A stretch of 64,000 nucleotides of DNA from Tabrizicola sp. (GTDB lineage: Bacteria; Pseudomonadota; Alphaproteobacteria; Rhodobacterales; Rhodobacteraceae): contig NZ_JAUXZE010000005.1 in NCBI RefSeq assembly GCF_030694085.1, positions 44,708 to 108,707 of the forward strand, given 5' to 3'. Shown here piece by piece: positions 17,407-26,126 of the stretch. Numbering within the stretch: the first letter of the stretch is position 1; each line of letters begins with the position of its first letter. A model generated the notes under the pieces. It was not told where the DNA came from, searched no databases, and saw only the letters and a program-made list of their open reading frames with translations. A program made the translations under genes and the position numbers.

Positions 17407-17437
17407 AAAGACCCGCAGCGGGGTGCCACGGGCCTTT
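17407..17437 (-). terminator. Intrinsic terminator of trpB
   Basis: On the minus strand AAAGGCCCG pairs with CGGGTCTTT (one G-T pair) and ends in TTTT, shortly after the trpB stop. Confidence 0.75.
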
Positions 17438-17459
17438 ATCGGTCAAAAGTTTAGGGGGG

Positions 17460-18692
17460 TCAGACCTTCATCTGAAAGCCAAGGTGCTTGGCGACGGTGA
17501 AGATGTCCTTGTCGCCCCGACCGCACATGTTCATCACGATGATCTGGTCCTCCGGCAGGGTCGGGGCCAGCTTCATCACTTGGGCGAGGGCGTGGCTCGG
17601 CTCCAGCGCCGGGATGATTCCCTCCAGGCGGCAGCACAGCTGGAACGCCTCCAGCGCCTCGGCATCGGTGATGGAAACATATTCGGCGCGGCCCACATCG
17701 TGCAGCCAGGAATGTTCCGGCCCGATCCCGGGATAGTCGAGGCCCGCGCTGATCGAAAAGCCCTCCAGGATCTGCCCGTCCGCGTCCTGCAACAGATAGG
17801 TCCGGTTGCCATGCAGCACACCGGGCCGCCCGCCAGTCAGGCTGGCGCAATGCTCCATCCGGTCGTCGACGCCCTTGCCGCCCGCTTCGACACCCACGAT
17901 CCGCACCGACTTGTCGTCGAGGAACGGGTAGAACAGCCCCATCGCATTCGACCCGCCGCCGATGGCCGCGACCAGCACGTCGGGCAGGCGACCTTCGCCC
18001 TCCTGCTCGGCCAGCTGCCAGCGGACCTCCTTGCCGATGATCGACTGGAAGTCGCGCACCATTGCCGGATAGGGGTGCGGCCCCGCAACCGTGCCGATGC
18101 AGTAGAAGGTGTCGCGCACGTTGGTCACCCAGTCGCGCAGCGCGTCGTTCATCGCGTCCTTCAGCGTGCCACGACCGGAGGTGACCGGAATGACCTCGGC
18201 CCCCAAGAGCTTCATGCGGAACACGTTCGGCGCCTGGCGTTCGACGTCATGCGCGCCCATGTAGACCACGCATTGCAGCCCGAACTTGGCACAGACCGTT
18301 GCCGTCGCCACGCCATGCTGGCCAGCACCCGTTTCCGCGATAATCCGGGTCTTGCCCATCCGCCGCGCCAGGATGATCTGGCCCAGCACGTTGTTGATCT
18401 TGTGCGCGCCGGTGTGGTTCAGCTCGTCGCGCTTCATGTAGACCTTGGCACCGCCCAGGTGTTCGGTCAGACGCGGCGCGAAATACAGCGGCGAGGGTCG
18501 GCCGACGTAGTGCTTCCAAAGATCGTCCATCTCGGCCCAGAATGTCGGGTCGGTCTTGGCGAAGTTGTAGCGCTCTTCCAGCTCCAGGATCAGCGGCATC
18601 AGCGTCTCGCTGACGAACCGCCCGCCGAACAGGCCGAAGCGCCCCTGCTCGTCCGGCCCCGTCATGAAGCTGTTCAACCCGTCCTCGGCCAT
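17460..18692 (-). CDS. trpB: Tryptophan synthase beta chain
   Basis: PLP enzyme that joins indole and serine in the last step of tryptophan synthesis, forming an alpha2-beta2 complex with TrpA. About 410 aa. The PLP lysine lies in [13 protein letters not shown], the phosphate loop is GGGSNAMG, and the C-terminal GRGDKD is present. The ATG at 18692 ([17 protein letters not shown]) has GGGGGTG upstream; an ATG at 18719 is possible. trpF lies just upstream on the same strand with a GNAT gene between; trpA is not in the window. Confidence 0.97.
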   Translation of the reverse strand: MAEDGLNSFMTGPDEQGRFGLFGGRFVSETLMPLILELEERYNFAKTDPTFWAEMDDLWKHYVGRPSPLYFAPRLTEHLGGAKVYMKRDELNHTGAHKINNVLGQIILARRMGKTRIIAETGAGQHGVATATVCAKFGLQCVVYMGAHDVERQAPNVFRMKLLGAEVIPVTSGRGTLKDAMNDALRDWVTNVRDTFYCIGTVAGPHPYPAMVRDFQSIIGKEVRWQLAEQEGEGRLPDVLVAAIGGGSNAMGLFYPFLDDKSVRIVGVEAGGKGVDDRMEHCASLTGGRPGVLHGNRTYLLQDADGQILEGFSISAGLDYPGIGPEHSWLHDVGRAEYVSITDAEALEAFQLCCRLEGIIPALEPSHALAQVMKLAPTLPEDQIIVMNMCGRGDKDIFTVAKHLGFQMKV

Positions 18693-18741
18693 CGCGCACC
18701 CCCTTGTTTGATAGTGCATCTAGCGCCCTATGCGGGCGGCG

Positions 18742-19185
18742 TCAAAGTGGCTTCTTCATCCCCAGGTGCGAAGCCAGATAGCCCAGCCGCTCATAAAACC
18801 GATGGGCTTCTTCGCGGCTGCGGTCGGTGGTCAGCTGGATGATGGTGCAGTCCGCCGCCCTGGCCCGCGTCTCGCACTCTGCCATCAGCTTAGCGCCGAT
18901 GCCCTGAGACCGCAGATCCGCCGCGACGCGCACCGCCTCGACCAGCGCCCGGCGATTGCCACCACGCGACAGGCCCGCAAGGATGGTCAACTGGCAGCAG
19001 GCGATGATGCGGCCATCGGCCTCACCCACGATCAACTGGTGCATGGGGTTGGCCACAATGTCGTCATAGGCGGCAAGGTAAGCGTCAGAGGCTGCCTGCT
19101 CACGGTCCTTGCCCAGCGTATCGTCTGCCAGTAGTCCGACAATCGCAGTCACATCGTCACGGGTGGCATCGCGGAAACGGATCAT
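18742..19185 (-). CDS. GNAT-family N-acetyltransferase
   Basis: 147 aa GNAT fold. [18 protein letters not shown] is beta1-alpha1, [22 protein letters not shown] holds the acetyl-CoA pyrophosphate-binding Q/RxxGxG/A loop, and [14 protein letters not shown] is the C-terminal signature. The ATG at 19185 overlaps the trpF stop (ATGA, 19182-19185), so it is translated with trpF. Its insertion between trpF and trpB is conserved in some Rhodobacterales as far as I recall. The acceptor substrate is unknown. Confidence 0.87.
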   Translation of the reverse strand: MIRFRDATRDDVTAIVGLLADDTLGKDREQAASDAYLAAYDDIVANPMHQLIVGEADGRIIACCQLTILAGLSRGGNRRALVEAVRVAADLRSQGIGAKLMAECETRARAADCTIIQLTTDRSREEAHRFYERLGYLASHLGMKKPL

Positions 19186-19847
19186 CGCAGGATCGGCACG
19201 CCGGCTTTCACGCCCTGCGCCGCTTCGACGAAAGCTGCGATCTTCGCGGCATCCTTGACCCCCGGCGCGCTTTCGACGCCGCTTGCCACGTCGACCTGCC
19301 GCGCGCCGGTCAACCGGACCGCCTGCGCCACATTGTCCGGGGTCAGCCCGCCCGCCAGCATCCACGGCTTCAACCACTTGCGCCCGACCAGAAGCCGCCA
19401 GTCGAAGGTCAGCCCATTGCCGCCTGGCAGGACCGCGCCCTTCGGGGCCTTGGCATCGACCAGGATCTGATCCGACACCAGCTGATAATCCAGGAGATCC
19501 GCCAGGTCCGCCTCAGTTGCCACGCCGATCACCTTCATCACCGGCAGGCCATAGCGCGCCTTGATCTCGGCGACGCGCGCGGGCGTCTCGTGACCGTGCA
19601 GCTGCAACATATCCAGCGGCACTTTGGCCAGGATGGACTCCAGCAAGGCGTCATCGGCATCGACGACCAGCGCCACCTTGCACAGCCCGTCCGGGGCCTC
19701 CAGCGCCAGAGACCGCGCCTCGGCGGGCGTCACATAGCGCGGCGATTTCGGGAAGAAGTTGAACCCCGCATAGGCCGCGCCGGACCTGGCCACGGCAGCC
19801 ACATCCCCGGCAGTCCGAAGTCCGCAGATCTTGACGCGCACATCCAT
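19182..19847 (-). CDS. trpF: Phosphoribosylanthranilate isomerase
   Basis: Third step of tryptophan synthesis from anthranilate, an Amadori rearrangement on a TIM barrel. 221 aa with the N-terminal [14 protein letters not shown] (catalytic Cys in KICG), [19 protein letters not shown], the catalytic Asp in ILVDAKA, and [10 protein letters not shown] with [15 protein letters not shown]. The ATG at 19847 starts one base after the stop of the lapA-like gene, and the 3' end overlaps the GNAT gene. Confidence 0.96.
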   Translation of the reverse strand: MDVRVKICGLRTAGDVAAVARSGAAYAGFNFFPKSPRYVTPAEARSLALEAPDGLCKVALVVDADDALLESILAKVPLDMLQLHGHETPARVAEIKARYGLPVMKVIGVATEADLADLLDYQLVSDQILVDAKAPKGAVLPGGNGLTFDWRLLVGRKWLKPWMLAGGLTPDNVAQAVRLTGARQVDVASGVESAPGVKDAAKIAAFVEAAQGVKAGVPILR

Positions 19848-19848
19848 C

Positions 19849-20202
19849 TCAGGGCTTTTCCAGCAACGCCAGAACCTCATCCTTCGGCGGGACCGAAGTC
19901 GCATCCTTCAGCACTGCCAGCTCCCGCTCCAGCCGCGCGACCTCGCGGGATTTCTGGCTGGCGGTGGCACGGTGGCCATGTTCACGAAACCATTCCCAGA
20001 CAAAGCCGATGAGAACACCCGCGATGATCCCGCCGAAGATGATCAGGAACAGCGGCAGCTCCATCGCCCAGGTCAGCCTGGTCAGCGCCGCCAGATCCTC
20101 GGGCAAAAGCCGCACCGGCACTACGGCGCGATTGGCCAGCGCCACCGTCAGCAAGAACAGCCCCAGCAGGGCCAGAAGGATCAGTCTCAGGTAGCGGATC
20201 AT
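19849..20202 (-). CDS. lapA: LapA/DUF1049-family membrane protein
   Basis: 117 aa with two transmembrane helices (about 5-22 and 48-68) around a short periplasmic loop with [12 protein letters not shown], followed by a cytoplasmic coiled tail ([16 protein letters not shown]). LapA partners LapB/YciM in lipopolysaccharide regulation in enterobacteria; in alphaproteobacteria the family sits after ihfB, as here. One base separates it from trpF. The function here is inferred from family only. Confidence 0.8.
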   Translation of the reverse strand: MIRYLRLILLALLGLFLLTVALANRAVVPVRLLPEDLAALTRLTWAMELPLFLIIFGGIIAGVLIGFVWEWFREHGHRATASQKSREVARLERELAVLKDATSVPPKDEVLALLEKP

Positions 20203-20271
20203 TTGCTTCGGTGCCCCAGGCTTCCGAACCAATATCGACCCGATCCGGGTCGGGTGCAAGGCAAAGGGGGG

Positions 20272-20553
20272 TTACTTGCCGTTCAGCCGGTCGCGCAGAA
20301 GCTTGCCGGTCTTGAAGAAGGGAACCTTCTTGTCGTCGACCTTCACCGCCTCGCCCGTCCGGGGGTTGCGGCCCACGCGGGCGTCGCGCGCCTTGACCGA
20401 GAAGGCCCCGAAGCCGCGCAGTTCGACCCGGTCGCCCTTGGCCAAGGCTTCGATGATTTCCTCGAAGACGGTGTTCACGATCCGCTCGACGTGCCGCTGC
20501 GTCAAATGCGGGTTCTCATCCGCGATCTTCTGGATCAGTTCCGAACGGATCAT
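20272..20553 (-). CDS. ihfB: Integration host factor subunit beta
   Basis: DNA-bending HU/IHF-family protein of 93 aa. The signature [28 protein letters not shown], and [15 protein letters not shown] (with the DNA-intercalating NP) are present. It follows rpsA on the same strand, the conserved order in proteobacteria, with the rpsA terminator between them. The ATG at 20553 has a G-rich ribosome site upstream. Confidence 0.95.
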   Translation of the reverse strand: MIRSELIQKIADENPHLTQRHVERIVNTVFEEIIEALAKGDRVELRGFGAFSVKARDARVGRNPRTGEAVKVDDKKVPFFKTGKLLRDRLNGK

Positions 20554-20671
20554 CCGTAGTCCCCCCCTGTGGTTCGGTCGCTGGCAGGCGGCCGCCACGA
20601 TGTTGTATTCGCGAGACTATAGCGGCAGGATTTGAATTCAAGCAAACAAAAACCGGGACTTGGCCCAAACG

Positions 20672-20701
20672 AAAAGGCCCCGCTTGTAGCGGGGCCTTTC
20701 C
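20672..20701 (-). terminator. Intrinsic terminator after rpsA
   Basis: Perfect 11-bp stem AAAGGCCCCGC / GCGGGGCCTTT with a five-base loop, followed on the minus strand by TTTTC. Confidence 0.9.
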
Positions 20702-20731
20702 ATTCAATCGCAGGTTCAGTGACCTGACGGC

Positions 20732-22411
20732 TTAGCTGCGGTCCTTGAGGGCCGCACCCAGGATGTCGCCCAGCGACGCGCCCGAATCGGACGAGCCATA
20801 CTGTTCGACGGCTTCCTTCTCTTCGGCGATCTCGCGCGCCTTGATCGACAGGCCCAGCTTGCGGGTCTTCGGGTCGATGTTGGTCACGCGGACGTCGACA
20901 CTGTCGCCCACCTGGAAGCGCTCGGGGCGCTGGTCGGCACGGTCGCGGGCCAGGTCCGAACGGCGGATGAACGACTTGGCGCCGTTGTATTCGACCTCGA
21001 TCCCGCCGTCCTCGATGGCGGTCACGGCCACGGTGATCACCGCGCCCCGCTTCACGCCATCAACGGCATCGGTGAAGGTGTCGTCGCCCAGAGCCTTGAC
21101 GGAAAGCGAGATGCGTTCCTTCTCGACATCCACTTCGGTGACAGCGGCCTGAACCGTGTCGCCCTTGCGGTAGTTCTGGATCGCTTCTTCGCCGCGCTGG
21201 TCCCAGGACAGGTCCGAAAGGTGGACCATGCCGTCGATGTCGTTGTCGAGGCCGACGAACAGACCGAATTCGGTGATGTTCTTGACTTCGCCTTCGATCG
21301 ACGAACCGACCGGGTGAGTCTCCGCAAAGACTTCCCACGGGTTGCGCTGCGTCTGCTTCAGGCCCAGCGAAACGCGACGCTTGGCGCTGTCGATTTCCAG
21401 GACCATGACGTCAACCTCTTGCGAGGTCGAAACGATCTTGCCGGGGTGCACGTTCTTCTTGGTCCAGGACATTTCCGAGACGTGAACCAGACCTTCAACA
21501 CCGGCTTCCAGTTCCACGAAGGCGCCGTAGTCGGTGATGTTGGTGACGCGGCCTTTGTGGACCGTGCCGATGGCATACATCTTCTCGACGGCATCCCACG
21601 GATCGGACTGGAGCTGCTTCATGCCCAGGCTGATACGGTGGGTTTCCTTGTTGATCTTGATGACCTGCACTTTGACAGTCTCACCAATGGCAAGGATTTC
21701 CGACGGATGGTTGACGCGGCGCCAGGCCATGTCGGTGACGTGCAGCAGGCCGTCAACGCCGCCAAGGTCAACAAACGCACCGTATTCGGTGATGTTCTTG
21801 ACCACGCCGTCGACGACTTGACCCTCAGTGAGGTTGCCGATGACTTCGGCGCGCTGTTCGGCGCGGCTTTCTTCCAGGATCGCACGGCGCGAGACAACGA
21901 TGTTGCCGCGACGACGGTCCATCTTCAGGATCTGGAACGGCTGCTTCATGCCCATCAGCGGGCCAGCGTCACGCACCGGGCGGACGTCAACCTGGCTACC
22001 CGGCAGGAAGGCAACGGCGCCACCAAGGTCGACCGTGAAGCCGCCCTTGACCCGACCGAAGATCGCGCCATCGACGCGCTGCTCGGCGGCATAGGCTTTT
22101 TCCAGACGGTCCCAGGCTTCCTCGCGGCGGGCCTTTTCACGGCTGATCTGGGCTTCGCCACGAGCGTTCTCGACGCGGTCCAGATAGACTTCCACAGTGT
22201 CGCCAACATTGATGTTGGGCTGCTCACCGGGGTTGGCGAATTCTTTCAGGTCGATGCGGCCTTCCATCTTGTAGCCGACATCGATGATGGCCTGGCCCGC
22301 CTCGATGGCGATCACGCGGCCTTTGACGACAGTTCCCTCTTCGGGGGTGTCGATCTCGAAGCTTTCCTTCAACAGGGCTTCGAAGTCTTCCATGGTTGCT
22401 TTAGCGCACAT
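20732..22411 (-). CDS. rpsA: 30S ribosomal protein S1
   Basis: Binds mRNA on the small subunit and helps initiation. 559 aa made of six S1 (OB-fold) repeats; the third to sixth are the best formed, each with GVVKNITEYGAFVDLGGVDGLLH-type strands and an HPSEI/HPGKI turn. The C-terminus ends in a flexible EKEAVEQYGSSDSG tail. The ATG at 22411 is preceded by AAAGGAA. It sits in the cmk-brkB-rpsA-ihfB block. Confidence 0.96.
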   Translation of the reverse strand: MCAKATMEDFEALLKESFEIDTPEEGTVVKGRVIAIEAGQAIIDVGYKMEGRIDLKEFANPGEQPNINVGDTVEVYLDRVENARGEAQISREKARREEAWDRLEKAYAAEQRVDGAIFGRVKGGFTVDLGGAVAFLPGSQVDVRPVRDAGPLMGMKQPFQILKMDRRRGNIVVSRRAILEESRAEQRAEVIGNLTEGQVVDGVVKNITEYGAFVDLGGVDGLLHVTDMAWRRVNHPSEILAIGETVKVQVIKINKETHRISLGMKQLQSDPWDAVEKMYAIGTVHKGRVTNITDYGAFVELEAGVEGLVHVSEMSWTKKNVHPGKIVSTSQEVDVMVLEIDSAKRRVSLGLKQTQRNPWEVFAETHPVGSSIEGEVKNITEFGLFVGLDNDIDGMVHLSDLSWDQRGEEAIQNYRKGDTVQAAVTEVDVEKERISLSVKALGDDTFTDAVDGVKRGAVITVAVTAIEDGGIEVEYNGAKSFIRRSDLARDRADQRPERFQVGDSVDVRVTNIDPKTRKLGLSIKAREIAEEKEAVEQYGSSDSGASLGDILGAALKDRS

Positions 22412-22583
22412 ATAGATCAGTTTCCTTTTCACGTCATTTCACAGGCCATGCGGTTGGCTCCGCCGGTCTTGACCTCAACGAAAAAACGCTGCCGTCCGGG
22501 AAACCGGCTGGCGTGAGTCCTTTCAGGATGGGCGGCCTATAATCCCATCGCCCGCATGAGGCAAGGAAAACCGGGGCGCGCGC

Positions 22584-23441
22584 CTAGACGGCAGGCACCG
22601 AACCGCCACGCCGAACGGTGCGCCGGTCCAGCTCGGCGTTGATCTCGGCGCCCAGAAGGACCATCACCGTCGAGAGCCAGATCCACAGCATCAGCACCAC
22701 CACCGCAGCCAGAGAGCCATAGGTCTCGTCGTAGCTGCCGAAGTTGCTGACATACCACGCCAGGCCAGCCGAGGCCGCGATCAGCCCGACCGTGGCCACC
22801 ACAGCGCCCGGAGTGATCCAGGCCCACTCGGGTTCGGGCCAGTCGGGGCCCCAGTAGTAGATCGCCGCAAGCACGGCCAGAAGCAGCACCAGGATGACGG
22901 GCCAGCGCAGGGCCAGGATCAGGGTCTCGCCCACCGGACCCAGCTGATTGACCAGGAAGGGCAGCGCCGCGACCAGGACGCCCAGAACGATCACCAGTCC
23001 GATTCCCGCCAGCGTGAAGCCCAGCGACACCAGGTTCAGCCGGACAAAACCTCGGGTCTCCTTGACATCATAGGCTATCCCCAGCGCCTCGATCAGCGCC
23101 TTCGTCCCGCCGTTCGCCGACCACAGCGCGATCATCAGCGCAATCAGCGCCGTCAGCGACAGCGTGTCATTCGCAGTCCCCGAGATCCGCTCGGCCTGCG
23201 CAGTGATCAAGGAGGCCGCCTCCGCGGGCATCAGACGGGTGACGGGGGCCAGCAGGCCCGGCACCTCGGCGGGCGACAGCACCAGACCGAAGACCGAGAT
23301 CAGCGCCGTGATCGCCGGGACGACGGCCAGAATGGCATAGAAGGTCACTCCCGCCGCGACGGCCAGTACGCGGTCGCGGTCGACCTCCTCTTTCAGGGCG
23401 CGCAGAAAATCCCGAAGGTCGGCGAAGGATCGGATCGGCAT
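22584..23441 (-). CDS. YihY/BrkB-family inner membrane protein
   Basis: 285 aa with six transmembrane helices. Hallmarks are RVLAVAAGVTFYAILAVVPAITALI at the first helix, LWSANGGTKALIEALGIAYD, and GSLAAVVVLMLWIWLSTVMVLLGAEINAELDR at the last. The family was once misnamed ribonuclease BN; its role is not settled. AAAGGAG supports the ATG at 23441. It separates cmk from rpsA, which are adjacent in many genomes. Confidence 0.9.
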   Translation of the reverse strand: MPIRSFADLRDFLRALKEEVDRDRVLAVAAGVTFYAILAVVPAITALISVFGLVLSPAEVPGLLAPVTRLMPAEAASLITAQAERISGTANDTLSLTALIALMIALWSANGGTKALIEALGIAYDVKETRGFVRLNLVSLGFTLAGIGLVIVLGVLVAALPFLVNQLGPVGETLILALRWPVILVLLLAVLAAIYYWGPDWPEPEWAWITPGAVVATVGLIAASAGLAWYVSNFGSYDETYGSLAAVVVLMLWIWLSTVMVLLGAEINAELDRRTVRRGGSVPAV

Positions 23442-23479
23442 TTGGCAGGCTCCTTTGCAAGGAAACCCGCAAGAGTGGT

Positions 23480-24073
23480 TCAAGTTCCGGCCAGACGCGC
23501 TGCCACCACTGCAACGGCAGCCGCCACCGCGTCGTCGATGCCCATCGCGCTGGTGTCGATCAGCACGGCATCCTCGGCCGGGCGCAGCGGAGCATCGGCC
23601 CGCCCCATGTCGCGCGCATCGCGTTCCTTCACCTCGGCCAGCACGCGCGATTCGTCACCACCGATCTCCAGCCAGCGCCGATGCGCGCGGACTTCGGGAC
23701 TGGCGGTGACGTAGAGCTTCACCTCGGCTTCGGGACAGATCACCGTGCCGATATCGCGCCCGTCCAGCACCGCGCCGCCGTCGGCCCGGGCAAACCGACG
23801 CTGAAAATCGACCAGGGCCGCCCGCACCTCGGGCAGAACCGCGACCCGGCTCGCTGCCTGCCCCGCCTCCAGCGTGCGCAGGTCGTCCCGGTCCAGGTCT
23901 TCGGGCGTCAGATGCCGCGCGGATTGGGCCGGGTCGCCGCCCTTTACCCCCACGGCCCGATACAGCAGCCCGGTGTCCAGATGCCGGAACCCGAAGCGCC
24001 CGGCCACAGCCCGGCTGATCGTGCCCTTGCCCGCCGCTGCCGGCCCGTCGATTGCCACTGTGAAGATCATCAC
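23480..24073 (-). CDS. cmk: (d)CMP kinase
   Basis: Phosphorylates CMP and dCMP. 197 aa with P-loop GPAAAGKGT at 10-18, the [12 protein letters not shown] substrate loop, [15 protein letters not shown], and [25 protein letters not shown] near the end. The start may be the ATG at 24073 or 24070. It leads the cmk-brkB-rpsA run; aroA, the frequent upstream neighbour, is absent here. Confidence 0.95.
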   Translation of the reverse strand: MMIFTVAIDGPAAAGKGTISRAVAGRFGFRHLDTGLLYRAVGVKGGDPAQSARHLTPEDLDRDDLRTLEAGQAASRVAVLPEVRAALVDFQRRFARADGGAVLDGRDIGTVICPEAEVKLYVTASPEVRAHRRWLEIGGDESRVLAEVKERDARDMGRADAPLRPAEDAVLIDTSAMGIDDAVAAAVAVVAARLAGT

Positions 24074-24427
24074 CTTGCCCCTGCGCCCGCCCCGGGATGC
24101 AGGGGTCGATTAGGGGGAAAAGCGCAGGCCGTGAAGCGCTTTTTGCGCATGGACCGGCCAGCCCGCGCCCGTAGGGTGGGCAATCTGCCCACCGCCCGTC
24201 GGATAGCACCGCCCCAACCCCTTGAAAAGGCTTGTCCGCAGCCTGCCGACACCAAGCTTTTTTACATGATTTTCGCTTGGAATCGCGATGCAACCTGCCT
24301 ATCTTTCCTTCTGCGACGTTAACTTTTCGACCACTGTCTCCGACCATCGGCCACAGCAATCGACCACAAGCTGACGGGGCCAAGCCGCCGCATCCCGCGG
24401 GCGGGACGACAGACAGGAGAGTTCACG
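24074..24427. other. Intergenic region between cmk and the cold-shock gene
   Basis: 354 bp between divergent genes. It contains a GTAGGGTGGGC palindrome (24171-24193) and, nearer the csp gene, a likely long 5' leader with repeated CGACCA motifs (around 24318-24372), as expected for a temperature-responsive csp mRNA. No coding sequence is supported. Confidence 0.6.
24171..24193. repeat. GTAGGGTGGGC palindrome, copy 2
   Basis: GTAGGGTGGGCA, spacer ATC, TGCCCACC; arms GGTGGGCA (24175-24182) and TGCCCACC (24186-24193). The right flank lacks the CTAC seen in copy 1. Confidence 0.8.
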
Positions 24428-24634
24428 ATGGCCAAGGGCACCGTGAAATGGTTCAACGAAACCAAGGGTTACGGTTTCATCGCGCCGGAAGGCGGCAAAA
24501 AGGATGTATTCGTCCACATCACCGCGCTGGAGCGTGCGGGTCTTCGCAGCCTGAAGGACGGCCAGCCGGTCACCTTCGACATCGAAGCCGGCCGTGACGG
24601 CCGCGAAAGCGCGACCAACCTGGCGCTGGCATAA
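24428..24634 (+). CDS. Cold-shock protein (CspA family)
   Basis: 68-aa single cold-shock domain that binds single-stranded RNA/DNA. RNP1 (KGYGFI, 13-18) and RNP2 (VFVHI, 28-32) are both present after the KGTVKWFN start. AGGAGAG precedes the ATG, and the region upstream is long enough for a structured leader. The gene is convergent with the receiver-like gene. Confidence 0.95.
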   Translation: MAKGTVKWFNETKGYGFIAPEGGKKDVFVHITALERAGLRSLKDGQPVTFDIEAGRDGRESATNLALA

Positions 24635-24685
24635 GCCTCCGGGGGCGGTTTGTCGCCGCCCCCACCCGTCTTCAGTTCATCGTCT

Positions 24686-25117
24686 TCAGTTCATCGTCAT
24701 CGTGGCCCGGTCGCGCAGCACGTGATCGAAACCGATGCGGAAGCTGGCGTCGGACACATCCTCGGGCAGGCAGACCGCAGTGCGGCGGCCCAGCGGATAG
24801 GCCGGCACGTCAAACTCACCGCTGATCAGCATCACCCGCATCTTTGCCGCGCCCGCGATCAGCGCGGCAACCGCACGCTCGGCCCCGGCAACGCCGCCGA
24901 AACCATCGCAGTCCATGACGAAGAGGTCATACCCGAACGGATCGTCCAGGATCGCGGCAACTGCCCCGTCCAGATCGTCCGTGACATCAACCAGGCTGCC
25001 AAAGTCAGCCAGACGACTTGCAGTACGGCCACTGGAGGCATCGCTAAGAAGCATAACCCGGACACCCAGGGTGTGCTGTCGAACCTGCTGGCGGCCGGTC
25101 TGAATGAAAGTCTGCAC
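24686..25117 (-). CDS. Receiver-like protein, probably degenerate
   Basis: About 143 aa. The alternation VRVMLLSD, FGYDLFVMDCDGFGG, AAKMRVMLISGEFDVPAYPLG and AVCLPEDVSDASFRIGFDHVLR resembles a CheY-like receiver, but the usual acidic pair, T/S and Lys are not all recognisable, so phosphorylation is doubtful. The start is a GTG at 25117 with GGAGGA six bases before it. A 14-bp tandem duplication (24667-24694) covers the end of the gene and repeats the last codons and stop. There is no adjacent kinase. Confidence 0.6.
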   Translation of the reverse strand: MQTFIQTGRQQVRQHTLGVRVMLLSDASSGRTASRLADFGSLVDVTDDLDGAVAAILDDPFGYDLFVMDCDGFGGVAGAERAVAALIAGAAKMRVMLISGEFDVPAYPLGRRTAVCLPEDVSDASFRIGFDHVLRDRATMTMN

Positions 25118-25379
25118 GTGCACTCCTCCACTACCTTCTGCCAATCTCGCTGAACAATGCGGAGAGCATTCGCCGGAATAAAGGAAACTTGCAGGAAAAA
25201 CTACCGAACTGCGCCACATTCAAGCCAAGGTTGCCGACCCCAACCCCACATTCCACATTCAGGTTGCAAGACTCACCCCTTTGTAACGCGGAAGTACCCA
25301 TTGCGGCCCTGTTAACCTAATCTGACGTGCATTGCAGCCCATGAATGGGTTCTTGCCTGATTCGCTGAAAGGCCTCTGT

Positions 25380-26126
25380 ATGAATCATCACACGAACATG
25401 ACTTTCCTGGACCTGCGCCAGGACCTTGCGGCCGCCTTTCGCTGGACAGCGCGCCTGGGTCTGCACGAAGCAGTGGCGAACCACTTCTCTCTCGCCGTAA
25501 ACCCTGAGGGGAGCCGGTTCCTCATCAACCCGAACGGTCGCCACTTCAGCCGGATCACCGCCTCGTCCCTGGTCGAGATCGACGCCAACGACCCCAGCAC
25601 AATGTCCCGCCCCGACGCACCAGACCCGACCGCCTGGGGTCTCCACGGGTCGATCCACCGCGCCCTGCCCCATGCGGCCTGCGTCATGCATGTCCATTCG
25701 ATCCACGCGACGGTGCTTGCCAGCCTTGCCGATTCTCGCCTGCCTGCAATCGACCAGAACACTGCAATGTTCCATAACCGTCAGGTCATCGACGATCATT
25801 ACGGCGGCATGGCCTTCGAAGAAGAGGGCGCCCGCTGCGCCCAGCTTCTGTCAGACCCGAAGATCACCACGATGATCATGGGCAACCACGGCGTCCTCGT
25901 CATCGGGCGCACGGTGGCCGAGACGTTCAACCGCCTCTACTACTTCGAGCGCGCTGCCGAGACCTACATCCGCGCCCTGCAGACCGGCCGCCCACTGCGG
26001 TTCCTGTCCGAGGAGGTCGCAGAAAAGACCGCACGCGAATGGGAAGCCTACCCCGGTTTCGCCGAAAACCACCTGCGTGAGTTGCGGGCGATCCTCGACG
26101 TCGAGGACTCGGGCTACGCCCATTAG
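25380..26126 (+). CDS. Class II aldolase/adducin-family protein
   Basis: 248 aa zinc-dependent aldolase fold. Metal ligands are seen in [13 protein letters not shown] (HxH), and [27 protein letters not shown] gives the third His and the family signature. The N-terminal [12 protein letters not shown] and [11 protein letters not shown] are also typical. The ATG at 25380 has AAAGG upstream. Members act on sugar phosphates or on decarboxylation substrates; the specific one is unknown. It is convergent with the hydantoinase gene, their stop codons overlapping. Confidence 0.88.
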   Translation: MNHHTNMTFLDLRQDLAAAFRWTARLGLHEAVANHFSLAVNPEGSRFLINPNGRHFSRITASSLVEIDANDPSTMSRPDAPDPTAWGLHGSIHRALPHAACVMHVHSIHATVLASLADSRLPAIDQNTAMFHNRQVIDDHYGGMAFEEEGARCAQLLSDPKITTMIMGNHGVLVIGRTVAETFNRLYYFERAAETYIRALQTGRPLRFLSEEVAEKTAREWEAYPGFAENHLRELRAILDVEDSGYAH

